From: Aminiphilus circumscriptus DSM 16581
GTDB taxonomy: Bacteria > Synergistota > Synergistia > Synergistales > Aminiphilaceae
NCBI RefSeq assembly: GCF_000526375.1
Contig: NZ_JAFY01000007.1
Span: 744,001-808,000 of the forward strand
Reading direction: 5' to 3'
DNA: 64,000 nt
The position numbers and the translations under genes are program-made. The notes beneath the pieces are model-generated. The model was not told where the DNA came from and made no database searches. It saw nothing but the letters and a program-made list of their open reading frames with translations. Below, one piece after another: positions 1 to 8,099 of this stretch; the first letter of the stretch is position 1, and each line of letters opens with the position of its first letter.

Positions 1-419
1 AATCCGTTCTTTCCTTCGTGGAAACACTTTTTTCAGGAGGTGTCCATGTGGAGTTGACGCATCTCCTCGTTCCGGGATTCAACGACTCGGAAGAAGAATT
101 TGAATCCCTTCTTCGCTGGATCGCCGCTCTCTCGCCTTCGATCCCTCTCCACGTGAGTCGCTCCTTCCCGCAGCACCGCTGGCCGGGCCCCTCTCCATCC
201 CTCGAACAGATGCAACGGAGAGAAAAACTTGCAAAAACCCACCTCTTCTACGTATATCTCGGCAATGTTCCCTCCATGGCAACAACCATCTGCCGCCACT
301 GCGGGCATGACATTCTTACAAGGGAATGTTATAATATAAAAATGATGGAATTAGATGCATTTGGAAAGTGCAACTTTTGCGGAGGGAACAATTTTTTCCG
401 CCTGCCTGGTTCCGTCTGA
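1..419 (+). CDS. amrS: AmmeMemoRadiSam system radical SAM enzyme, C-terminal part (5' end cut by window)
   Basis: The reading frame is open from the first bases of the window, so this is the 3' end of a longer gene; the GTG at 18 is not a likely start. The visible part has the end of a radical SAM barrel (HLLVPGFNDSEEE, then LHVSRSFPQ), the motif YLGNVP, and a C-terminal zinc-ribbon-like tail with four Cys in CRHCG and CNFCGG. This order is typical of AmrS, the radical SAM member of the AMMECR1/MEMO1/radical SAM trio. The radical SAM Cys motif itself lies outside the window. The substrate of this family is not settled. Confidence 0.8.
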   Translation, partial: SVLSFVETLFSGGVHVELTHLLVPGFNDSEEEFESLLRWIAALSPSIPLHVSRSFPQHRWPGPSPSLEQMQRREKLAKTHLFYVYLGNVPSMATTICRHCGHDILTRECYNIKMMELDAFGKCNFCGGNNFFRLPGSV

Positions 420-567
420 GTGAGAAAAGTGTTTCCGAAGACGGACGCGTGTGGGGTTTCGTTTGCACTTGCGACAGAGAGGGAAAACTTCGAAAAGTAT
501 AACAGAAGACAAACCGCGTGAGGGCCCATTCACCTACATCGAAGAAGAGAAAGAAGGGGACGGAAAG

Positions 568-2100
568 ATGAGCATGCAGAGCATCGAACTGAACGGCCAC
601 TCCCTGACCCTGCAGGATGTCGTGCGTGTTTCCAGGGAGGATTTCCCCGTGTCGCTCGATCCCGCCGCTGTAGCCTTCGTGGAGCGAGGTGCAAACATGG
701 TTGCCTCCTGGGTTCGTGACGGAAGAGTCATCTACGGAATCACCACGGGGTTCGGAGATCTCGCTTCGGTAGTCATCCCCCAGGAGAAAAGCGAACTGCT
801 TCAGCACAACCTGCTCGTTAGCCATGCCTGTGGCGTAGGCGAACCCTTTCCCGAGGATGTGGTCCGAGCGATCATGCTTCTGCGGATCAACACATTGATC
901 CGCGGCTTTTCCGGCATCAGCCTCCCCACGCTCACCCTTCTGCTGAACATGCTCAATCTCGGCATTCATCCGATCATTCCCTGTCAAGGCTCCGTCGGAG
1001 CCAGCGGAGATCTCTGTCCTCTTTCACATCTCGCCATAGCGCTTCTTGGTCTGGGAGAAGCCATGTACAAGGGAAAACGCCTTCCCGTCGCCGATGCGTT
1101 CGCTCAGACAGGGCTGGAAGCGGTGGCACTCAAGCCCAAGGAAGGACTTGCTCTCAACAATGGAACAACTGTGTTGACTGCAGTGGGAGCGTTGACGGTA
1201 TACGATGCACTTCATACGGCAAAGGTCGCGGACATTGCCGCGGCACTTTCGCTTGAAGCGCTCCGAGGCGTTCCCTACGCGTTTGACCCTCGAACACACG
1301 AATTGCGCCCCCACATCGGCCAGAGACAGGTCGCGTCGAATATGCGCCGTCTCATCGAAGCCAGCGAAATCATCGAAAAATACAAACATGACCGTGTCCA
1401 GGACGCTTATTCCCTGCGCTGCGTCCCCCAAGTCCACGGAGCAAGCCGGGATGCGGTGGAGTATGTACGCCAGAAGATCGCGGTAGAGATTAACTCCGTG
1501 ACGGACAATCCTCTCATCTTTCCCGCCGAGGAAGAAGCTATCAGCGGAGGTAATTTCCATGGCCAACCCATCGCCATCGCCATGGATTTCTTCGGTATCG
1601 CCGCTGCGGAACTGGCAAGCATTTCCGAGAGACGGGTGGCTCGCCTGGTGGATGCGAAGCTCTCCGGACTTCCTCCGTTTCTCGTGAGCAACAGCGGCCT
1701 GAACAGCGGGTTCATGATCCCGCAATATGTCTGCGCCGCACTCGTGTCCGAGAACAAGGTCCTCGCTCACCCCTCTTCCGTGGACAGTATTCCCACGTCT
1801 GCAAACCAGGAAGATCATGTCTCCATGGGGATGTATTCTTCCAGAAAGGGAAGAGCGATCCTTGAGAACGCCGAGAAGGTTCTCGCCGTGGAACTTCTCT
1901 GCGCTGCCCAGGGGGTGGAGTTTCACAAACCCCTTCAGCCAGGAAGAGGAACCCGTGTCGCCCGGCGCCTGATTCGGGAGCACGTACCCTTTGTTCAAGA
2001 GGATTGTTTTCTCCAGCCGCTCATCGAAGACGTGCTCCATCTGGTTCGCAGTGGAGAACTGGTGCAGTGCGTGGAGGAAGAAATCGGGCCCCTCTCGTGA
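568..2100 (+). CDS. hutH: Histidine ammonia-lyase
   Basis: Deaminates L-histidine to trans-urocanate in the cytoplasm, the first step of histidine degradation. The protein is 510 aa, normal for the family. It carries the Ala-Ser-Gly triad at about residues 145-147 (in GASGDLCPLSH) that cyclises to the MIO electrophile. Other family motifs are YGITTGFG near the N-terminus and QEDHVSMG near the C-terminus. The frame is open upstream to 451, but ATG 568 is chosen because AAGAAGGGGA precedes it at good spacing and family homology begins there. It is the first gene of a hutH-ftcD-hutI-fchA-folD run. Confidence 0.96.
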   Translation: MSMQSIELNGHSLTLQDVVRVSREDFPVSLDPAAVAFVERGANMVASWVRDGRVIYGITTGFGDLASVVIPQEKSELLQHNLLVSHACGVGEPFPEDVVRAIMLLRINTLIRGFSGISLPTLTLLLNMLNLGIHPIIPCQGSVGASGDLCPLSHLAIALLGLGEAMYKGKRLPVADAFAQTGLEAVALKPKEGLALNNGTTVLTAVGALTVYDALHTAKVADIAAALSLEALRGVPYAFDPRTHELRPHIGQRQVASNMRRLIEASEIIEKYKHDRVQDAYSLRCVPQVHGASRDAVEYVRQKIAVEINSVTDNPLIFPAEEEAISGGNFHGQPIAIAMDFFGIAAAELASISERRVARLVDAKLSGLPPFLVSNSGLNSGFMIPQYVCAALVSENKVLAHPSSVDSIPTSANQEDHVSMGMYSSRKGRAILENAEKVLAVELLCAAQGVEFHKPLQPGRGTRVARRLIREHVPFVQEDCFLQPLIEDVLHLVRSGELVQCVEEEIGPLS

Positions 2101-2236
2101 CAAGACAATCTGAAAAGACACGGTGATGCGCGTGTGTCATTTTTGCGGATTTGGAAACGTTTTTGCACGTAATGGCAGACAACAGGATGATTTTGAACAA
2201 CGAATGGTGTATTTTTTAAGGGAGGGACTATAAACA

Positions 2237-3160
2237 ATGGTACGCAGATTGGTCGAGTGTGTTCCGAACTTCAGCGAGGGACGACGTCCAGAGATCATCG
2301 AGGCACTGGTGGCACCCTTCAAAAAAAGGAAGGGTGTTTATCTGTTCGACTACAGGGCCGACGAGGACCACAATCGTCTCGTCGTGAGCTTGGTGGGTGA
2401 ACCGGAACCGATGGAGGACGCACTGCTCGAAGCCGCCAGGGTCGCGATGGAAAACATCGATATGGAGCATCACCAAGGCGGTCATCCCCGCATCGGCGCG
2501 GTGGACGTCATTCCATTCACACCGCTGAAGAACATGAGCATGGAGGAATGCGTGCTCCTCGCGCATACCTTTGGAGAGCGTTATTGGCAAGAGACGGGCA
2601 TTCCCGTGTATTTCTACGAAGAGGCGGCCCTGCGCCCCGAGAGAAAACGCCTTGAAGTTATCAGAAAGGGGCAGTACGAGACACTCAAGGTGGAAGTCCT
2701 CTCGAATCCCGAGCGGCTTCCGGACAAGGGGAGTGCAGCACTCCATCCCACTGCCGGAGCCACCGTGATCGGAGCACGCACCTTCCTCGTCGCGTTCAAT
2801 GTCAATCTTGGAACAACGGATGTCGCCATCGCGAAAGAAATTGCCAAGGCTGTTCGCGCTTCCAGCGGAGGCTTTTGTCATGTGAAAGGCATCGGCCTCG
2901 CCCTTGAGGACCGAGGGCTCGTTCAGGTGAGCATGAATCTCGTTGACCACCGAAAGAACGCCCTCTACCGCGTGCTGGAGACCATTCGGATGGAGGCCCG
3001 CCGCTGGGGTGTCCCGGTGGTGGAGACCGAACTCTACGGCATGGTTCCCACCGAGGCTCTTCTCGACAGTGCCGCCTATTATCTCCAAGCTAACGGATTC
3101 GATCCGCGACAGGCGATCGAACTACGCCTCCTGGAAATGATGGAGGAGGAGCAAGCATGA
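2237..3160 (+). CDS. ftcD: Glutamate formimidoyltransferase
   Basis: Transfers the formimino group of N-formimino-L-glutamate to tetrahydrofolate, giving glutamate and 5-formimino-THF. The 307-aa protein is the transferase only, not the bifunctional FTCD, because the cyclodeaminase is the separate gene at 4505. It opens with LVECVPNFSEGR, a family hallmark, and contains HHQGGHPRIGAVDVIPF. The SD AGGGAGGGAC lies about 8 nt before ATG 2237. The stop overlaps the hutI start (ATGA), implying translational coupling. Confidence 0.95.
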   Translation: MVRRLVECVPNFSEGRRPEIIEALVAPFKKRKGVYLFDYRADEDHNRLVVSLVGEPEPMEDALLEAARVAMENIDMEHHQGGHPRIGAVDVIPFTPLKNMSMEECVLLAHTFGERYWQETGIPVYFYEEAALRPERKRLEVIRKGQYETLKVEVLSNPERLPDKGSAALHPTAGATVIGARTFLVAFNVNLGTTDVAIAKEIAKAVRASSGGFCHVKGIGLALEDRGLVQVSMNLVDHRKNALYRVLETIRMEARRWGVPVVETELYGMVPTEALLDSAAYYLQANGFDPRQAIELRLLEMMEEEQA

Positions 3161-4422
3161 CCGTGAAACTTTTCCACAACGCCCGGATCTGGACAGCCTC
3201 CGACAGGGGAATTCCACTGCGCGGAACGGAACAGGGGAACGTGACCATCTGGGAACGTGGAGCTCTTTTGGTCCAAGGCGGAACCATCGCCTGCGTCGGA
3301 GAGGAGATTCCCGTTCGAAAAGCGTTGGAAGAGCTTCTCGCCGAAAAAGGGGATTCCGTTCCGTTTCAGGAAATCGACTGCTGTGGGCGCTGTCTTGTCC
3401 CTGGATTTGTGGACCCCCACACGCACATGTGTTTTGTCGAGCCACGTGAAGAAGAGTTCGCACTCCGCCTCGAGGGAACACCTTACCTGGAAATTCTTCG
3501 CCGCGGGGGCGGCATTCTTTCTTCTGTCAGATCCGTCGAAGCGGCGGAAGAAGAACTGCTCTACGAAAGAACTCGAGCAACCGTTCTGCGCGCTCTTTCC
3601 TTCGGAACGACCACAGTAGAAATCAAAAGCGGCTACGGTCTGGACACGGAGACGGAACTCAAGATGCTCCGCGTCATCGACAGGATCCGGCGCACCACAC
3701 CTCTCGACGTGGTTCCCACATTTATGGGAGCCCATGCCGTTCCACCTCGTTTTCGGAACGATTCGGAAAAATATGTGGAACTGCTCGTGGAAGAAATGCT
3801 GCCCGCCGTGCAAGCACAGGGCGTGGCTCTTTTCTGCGACGTGTTCTGTGAAGAAGGTGTCTTCTCGGTCGATCAGAGCCGGCGAATTCTCGAGGCAGCC
3901 CGAAACTGCGGCCTCGGGCTCAAGATCCATGCCGACGAGGTCCACGATCTGGGAGGCGCCGGTCTCGCTGCGGAGCTTCGCACACTCTCGGCGGAGCATC
4001 TCCTCGCGGCAAGCGAAGAAAACCTCCGCAGAATGGCCGAGAAGAATGTACTGGGTATTCTTCTTCCCGCAACTGCCTACAGCCTCCGCAAGCCCTACGC
4101 TCCCGCACGGAAAATGATCGAACTGGGTGTTCCTCTTGCCATCGCCACAGACTGTAACCCAGGATCGTGCTACACTGAATCCATGCCCTTCGTCTTCGGT
4201 CTGGCGGTAATGCAAATGGGACTTTCCGTCGCGGAAGCGTTCGTCGCCTCCACGTTAAATGCCGCGTATGGAGTCGGACTATCCTCTGTTGTAGGCAGTC
4301 TCGATCGGGGAAAACGTGCGGATTTCCTCCTCCTGGCAGGAAAAAGCCCCGCGCTGTTTGCCTATCATGCCGGCGTTTCCCCCGTGGAAGAGGTTTACAA
4401 ATCCGGAGAAAAGGTTGTTTGA
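3157..4422 (+). CDS. hutI: Imidazolonepropionase
   Basis: Hydrolyses 4-imidazolone-5-propionate to N-formimino-L-glutamate. It is an amidohydrolase-fold metalloenzyme of 421 aa. Metal and substrate motifs visible include DPHTHMCF, HADEVHD, AEHLLA and ATDCNPGSC. It shares a 4-nt overlap with ftcD. The urocanase (hutU) that should supply its substrate is absent from this window, so it must be elsewhere or replaced. Confidence 0.95.
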   Translation: MTVKLFHNARIWTASDRGIPLRGTEQGNVTIWERGALLVQGGTIACVGEEIPVRKALEELLAEKGDSVPFQEIDCCGRCLVPGFVDPHTHMCFVEPREEEFALRLEGTPYLEILRRGGGILSSVRSVEAAEEELLYERTRATVLRALSFGTTTVEIKSGYGLDTETELKMLRVIDRIRRTTPLDVVPTFMGAHAVPPRFRNDSEKYVELLVEEMLPAVQAQGVALFCDVFCEEGVFSVDQSRRILEAARNCGLGLKIHADEVHDLGGAGLAAELRTLSAEHLLAASEENLRRMAEKNVLGILLPATAYSLRKPYAPARKMIELGVPLAIATDCNPGSCYTESMPFVFGLAVMQMGLSVAEAFVASTLNAAYGVGLSSVVGSLDRGKRADFLLLAGKSPALFAYHAGVSPVEEVYKSGEKVV

Positions 4423-4504
4423 GAATGCGCTCAAGCAGAAAACGGGCAGCTCTTTTGTGGAAAAACACTACGAGTTTCTCAAGTCTGAAAGGGGATGAAC
4501 ACCA

Positions 4505-5134
4505 GTGAATGCCGCAGACATGACTCTTTCCATGTTCTTCGACGAGCTCGCGTCCGATTCTCCCGCACCCGGCGGAGGGACGGTCGCCGCTTTGGGTGCT
4601 GCCGCCGCCGCCGGGCTTGTTTCCATGGTCGCCCGCTTGACCCTCGGCAAGGAAAAATTTCGAGACCATTGGAAAGAAATGGAGACGATCGCAGAAAAAA
4701 GCGACGTATTGCGCTCTCGCTTTCTTCGACTCATGAAAGAGGACGCCGACGCGTTCAACGAATTTATGGCGGCCATGAAACTCCCGAAGGAAACGGAAGA
4801 ACAGAAAAAAACAAGAGCGGATGCCATGCAGAACGCGCTTTTACACGCTGCGGAAGTCCCCCTTGAGACGCTTCGCCTCTGCGCCGACATCGCACTCCTC
4901 GCCTTCGCGACGGCGGAGCGCGGTAACCCAAATGCGTTGACAGACGCAGGCGCCGCTGCTGCGTTCGCCCTTTCCGCCGCACAAACCGCAGCCTACAATG
5001 TACGCATCAACACAAAGGCCCTCCGGGACCAACTTCAGGTTACCCGCCTCGAAAAAGAAACGAAACAACACCTCCAGACAGTTCGAAAGTTTGCGCTCCA
5101 AACGACCGATTTCGTCGAAGCGCAGCTTTCCTGA
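4505..5134 (+). CDS. fchA: Formimidoyltetrahydrofolate cyclodeaminase / methenyl-THF cyclohydrolase family
   Basis: Releases ammonia from 5-formimino-THF to give 5,10-methenyl-THF; FchA-type homologues can also act as methenyl-THF cyclohydrolases. The 209-aa protein has the family signature SPAPGGGTVAAL-GAAAAAGL near the N-terminus and is largely helical. The start is GTG 4505, preceded by AAAGGGGA; an ATG at 4495 is in another frame. It lies between hutI and folD, which fits feeding the histidine-derived one-carbon unit into folate metabolism. Confidence 0.88.
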   Translation: MNAADMTLSMFFDELASDSPAPGGGTVAALGAAAAAGLVSMVARLTLGKEKFRDHWKEMETIAEKSDVLRSRFLRLMKEDADAFNEFMAAMKLPKETEEQKKTRADAMQNALLHAAEVPLETLRLCADIALLAFATAERGNPNALTDAGAAAAFALSAAQTAAYNVRINTKALRDQLQVTRLEKETKQHLQTVRKFALQTTDFVEAQLS

Positions 5135-5149
5135 GAAGAGAGGCTTCTC

Positions 5150-6085
5150 ATGACCCTTGAACTCCGCGGTAAACCACTGGCGGACGCATTGAAGAGTTGG
5201 TGCGCCGAGAAAATCATCGACCTGGAGAAAACTCGAAAAGCACCTCCAGGACTTGCGATTGTCCAAGTGGGAAACGACGCTGGATCGGAGGCCTATCTCC
5301 AACAGAAAGTGAAAAACGGAGAGAAATTGGGTATGTCGGTACGCATCTTCCCTTTTCCGGCCACAACCGAAAAGGGAAAAGTCCTGGAATGTTTGCACTT
5401 CCTCAATACAGATCCTGGAATAGACGGCGTCTTCATAGAACATCCTCTTCCCGGGGGATGGGAGGTATGTTTGCGTAGTGCGCTGCTCCCGGAAAAAGAT
5501 GTGGAGGGACTCCATCCTTTGAACCTGGGGAGACTCTATCTTGGTGAAAAGGGATTTCCCATCCCCTGCACCGCCGAGGCAGTGATACGGTTGCTCGAAT
5601 GGTATGCGCTGGATCGTCTCGACGGCCTTTCTGCGGTAGTGATGGGACGGAGCGTTTCCGTAGGAAGGGCGCTGGCCCTCCTCCTCCTGGAAAAAAATGC
5701 CACTGTGACGGTAGTACACAGTCGAAGCAGAAACCCTGCAATGTTCCTTGAATGTGCCGATGTCGTCATCACCGCTGTCGGGAAAGCGCATGTCCTCGAT
5801 GCGCTACAGATGAAGCCCGAGAGCGTCCTCGTGGACGTAGGAACAAATGTGACGCCTGAGGGGGCTTTAGTTGGAGACGCGAATACAGAATCCTCGTCTC
5901 ATTTAAAAGCATTCTCTCCCGTTCCAGGAGGCATCGGCCCTGTCACAGTGAGTATCCTCCTCGCCAACGTCGTGCGAAACGCACTGTTACGCGCAGGGGC
6001 TTCCGCTCCATCCTCCTGTTACAGAGCGGATATTCCTTCCACACACGAACTCGCACGCGACAACACGCAAAACAAGAACCCATGA
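5150..6085 (+). CDS. folD: Bifunctional methylene-THF dehydrogenase / methenyl-THF cyclohydrolase
   Basis: Interconverts 5,10-methylene-, 5,10-methenyl- and 10-formyl-THF. The 311-aa protein shows the catalytic Tyr-x3-Lys motif (YLQQKVKN), the EKDVEGLHPLNLGRL segment, the Rossmann-type dinucleotide motif VVMGRSVSVGR, and the terminal PVPGGIGPVT motif. Placed after fchA it completes a histidine to folate one-carbon route. Its stop overlaps the next start by 4 nt (ATGA). Confidence 0.95.
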   Translation: MTLELRGKPLADALKSWCAEKIIDLEKTRKAPPGLAIVQVGNDAGSEAYLQQKVKNGEKLGMSVRIFPFPATTEKGKVLECLHFLNTDPGIDGVFIEHPLPGGWEVCLRSALLPEKDVEGLHPLNLGRLYLGEKGFPIPCTAEAVIRLLEWYALDRLDGLSAVVMGRSVSVGRALALLLLEKNATVTVVHSRSRNPAMFLECADVVITAVGKAHVLDALQMKPESVLVDVGTNVTPEGALVGDANTESSSHLKAFSPVPGGIGPVTVSILLANVVRNALLRAGASAPSSCYRADIPSTHELARDNTQNKNP

Positions 6086-6939
6086 GACGAAACAAAGCGC
6101 CTCTCGAAAAGCGCTTCTTGAGGAGCACCATCTTCTTGTTTCTTTTGATCGAGGTCCTTTCCGGCAACGCCTTTGCCACAGGCCGACAAGAAGTTTGGGC
6201 GACGACACCGTTGCTTTCCCTCATGGTTCGCTTTCTCGGAGGAATCCACGTCTCCGTCCACGCTCTTTCCCGTTACGACGACCACGGGCGACTTATTCGC
6301 GTAAAGACGAAAATCCCTTCAGAAGCCCGCGTGGTGGCTCTCGACGAAACGGAAGCGGTGGAGTTCGGCCTTTCCGAAGGATACCGTTCCGCCCCTCTCT
6401 TCGAACGAATGCCGTTTCTCCGAAAGGAGGGTGATGCATTCTTCCTCGATCCAGCCACGATGCCCGCTCTCGGACAACGGGTACTCATCTCCCTCTCCAC
6501 TTTCGATGCCGCAAATTATCTCTATTACCAACGGCGCCTCGCGGAATTCCAGTCACGCCTGGAAAGTACCGTAGGCGTCGGGAGACAACTCCTCGGAGAG
6601 ATGGCGATTCTTGATCTGACCTCCATCTTTCCCCTTTGGATCGATGCGGCGGTACAACGCCATATTCGCCCCCCAGTAAACGTGATAACTCTCTGGCAAA
6701 AAGAGGAAAGCCTTGACGTCCTTGAAAAAACCATTGCTGAAGCGGAAAAAGGGGGCTGGATCATTCTCTATGACCCCCTGACCCCTTCGGTGGTGAAAGA
6801 ACGTCTGCTGCGTTCCCCTAACGCGCTCTCCCTTGCTCTGCCCGATGTGGAACGTGTCGAAGATCTTTTCCTTTTTCTCTACGATCAGTATTTGGCTGTG
6901 TGGAATTTTTCGAGACAGCGATCAATGAGAACTCGCTAA
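6082..6939 (+). CDS. Exported protein resembling metal-binding (ZnuA/TroA-type) substrate-binding proteins, degenerate
   Basis: A 285-aa protein with an N-terminal signal peptide: basic start, hydrophobic stretch FLFLLIEVLSG, then AFA as a probable signal peptidase I site. The middle reads FFLDPATMPALGQRV and then DAANYLYYQRRLAEFQSRL, which mirrors the ZnuA pattern of a WLDP motif followed by DP-ANAAYY-NL--F--RL. The order of segments (TTP-LSLMVRFLGG, then the LDP region, a LTSIFPL segment, then TIAEAEKGGWIILYDP) follows the TroA fold. However, metal-ligand His residues expected in ZnuA are mostly missing. No ABC permease or ATPase is adjacent. The family link is my inference from the pattern; ligand unknown. 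Confidence 0.55.
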   Translation: MRRNKAPLEKRFLRSTIFLFLLIEVLSGNAFATGRQEVWATTPLLSLMVRFLGGIHVSVHALSRYDDHGRLIRVKTKIPSEARVVALDETEAVEFGLSEGYRSAPLFERMPFLRKEGDAFFLDPATMPALGQRVLISLSTFDAANYLYYQRRLAEFQSRLESTVGVGRQLLGEMAILDLTSIFPLWIDAAVQRHIRPPVNVITLWQKEESLDVLEKTIAEAEKGGWIILYDPLTPSVVKERLLRSPNALSLALPDVERVEDLFLFLYDQYLAVWNFSRQRSMRTR

Positions 6940-6989
6940 GAAAACCAGTGGGAGAAAAGTTCCTCTCGGTTTTTGAGGAAATGGTTTTC
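6940..6989. terminator. Imperfect hairpin after the ZnuA-like gene
   Basis: An 8-bp arm GAAAACCA (6940-6947) pairs with TGGTTTTC (6982-6989), with an inner TTCCTC/GAGGAA stem and an asymmetric bulge. It lies in the gap between convergent genes, directly after the stop at 6939. The U-tract is poor, so a terminator role is only possible. Confidence 0.3.
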
Positions 6990-6999
6990 CCGGAAAGGA

Positions 7000-7041
7000 G
7001 ACGAACACGTCGGCAATGCCTCCTGTGACGGCGTGTTCGTC
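7000..7041. terminator. 10-bp perfect inverted repeat downstream of selD
   Basis: GACGAACACG (7000-7009) and CGTGTTCGTC (7032-7041) form a perfect 10-bp stem with a 22-nt loop, about 20 nt beyond the selD stop. On the minus strand it is followed only by TCTCCTTT, so termination would be weak or factor-assisted. Confidence 0.4.
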
Positions 7042-7059
7042 AACCCCCCGAGCAGTGAG

Positions 7060-8094
7060 TCATTGTACAACCCCGATTCGGCCCGTCCCTTTGGTGAAAC
7101 GACCTATCCGGCGAGCTTCTTTGAAACCTCCCTGATGAAGCGAGGCAAGCAGGGAAGATGCCTCAGTCTCCGGAACAGCGAGGAGAAGCCCTCCAGACGT
7201 CTGGGGATCGTAAAGGATATCGCTTTCATAAGCGGCGATAGTCCCTTGGTTTTGAACTCTTGGACCATAGAGTTCCCTGTTTCTGTACGCTCCTGCCGGC
7301 ACCAGCCCGAGTTCGGCCTTTTCCTTTGCACCGGTCAAAATGGGCAACTCCGAAAAGAGCACTTCCACATCCAACGCTTCTCCCAGCATATCCAACAAAT
7401 GTCCTGCCAACCCAAAACCTGTCACGTCCGTACAGGCAACGACAGCTCCGAGCCGTTCCGTCGGAAGACACGCGGGAAGGTTGTTCAGCGTTCGCATACA
7501 TGTCACCGCCGCATCAATCTCTTCTGATTCGACCATACCGGCTTTGATTGCCGTGACAAGAATACCCGTTCCCAACGCCTTCGTGAGGAGCAAGACATCG
7601 CCCGGCTGTGCGCCGTTCACCCTCCAGAGTCCCCTCGCATCGACATCCCCAAACACAACAAGACCGTATTTCGGCTCTTCATCTTCGACACTGTGCCCTC
7701 CTGCGAGAACGGCACCTGCTTCATCGACTTTTTTCTGTCCCCCTCGAAGAACGAGGGCAAGCTCTTCGATTGGTCTGCAATGCACCGGATAGGCAACGAC
7801 ATTGAGTGCCACCCGAGGCACGCCCCCCATTGCAAACACGTCACTGAGCGCATTGGCCGCAGCGATTTCACCCCACACTTCCGGATCGTCCACTACGGGA
7901 GTGATGAAATCCACCGTGAGAATTCCGATGCGGCCATTGCCCAGATCCCAGAGGGCCGCATCCTCACCGTGATCCCAGCCGGAAAGAAGCCTTTCGTGCT
8001 CCGGTTTCCTCAAGCCGCCAAGAATCAAGGACAGGTCCGCCGGACCTATCTTGGCTGCTCACCCACTTGTTCTGGCAAGTTCAGAAAGTCTCAC
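7060..8094 (-). CDS. selD: Selenide, water dikinase, itself a selenoprotein (in-frame TGA at 8061-8059)
   Basis: Makes selenophosphate from selenide and ATP, the selenium donor for Sec-tRNA and selenouridine synthesis. An ORF from 8028 lacks the catalytic N-terminus. Reading upstream through TGA at 8061-8059 restores GTG 8094 and the N-terminus RLSELARTSGUAAKIGPADL, where U12 sits in the catalytic Cys/Sec position just before the conserved Lys of SelD. The full length is 344 aa, normal for SelD. Later motifs include GWDHGEDAALW, DFITP, NALSDVFAMGG and DVTGFGLAGHL. The SD AAGGGAGGTGA (8110-8100) overlaps the birA stop, so translation is probably coupled. A SECIS-like hairpin follows the UGA. 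Confidence 0.92.
8017..8055 (-). promoter_or_regulatory. SECIS-like stem-loop directly after the selD UGA codon
   Basis: On the minus strand, 3 nt after the UGA, GCCAAGA (8055-8049) can pair with TCTTGGC (8023-8017), and inside it AGGTCC (8047-8042) pairs with GGACCT (8038-8033) around a GGC loop. The apical loop lies about 17 nt from the UGA, and unpaired U residues occur on the 3' side. Bacterial SECIS elements are hairpins at this place inside the coding region that recruit SelB. The sequence is a candidate, not verified. Confidence 0.55.
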
Positions 8095-8099
8095 GAGTT

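Noticed and set aside
1024-2121. 365-codon minus-strand ORF opposite hutH
   Set aside because: It is a shadow of hutH; its product has no family features and hutH is unambiguous.
2228-3088. 286-codon minus-strand ORF opposite ftcD
   Set aside because: It is fully antisense to ftcD, and its His/Cys-rich composition is what a frame shadow gives.
7060-8028. selD starting at TTG 8028
   Set aside because: This start removes the catalytic Cys/Sec and Lys; reading through TGA 8061 restores a complete SelD.
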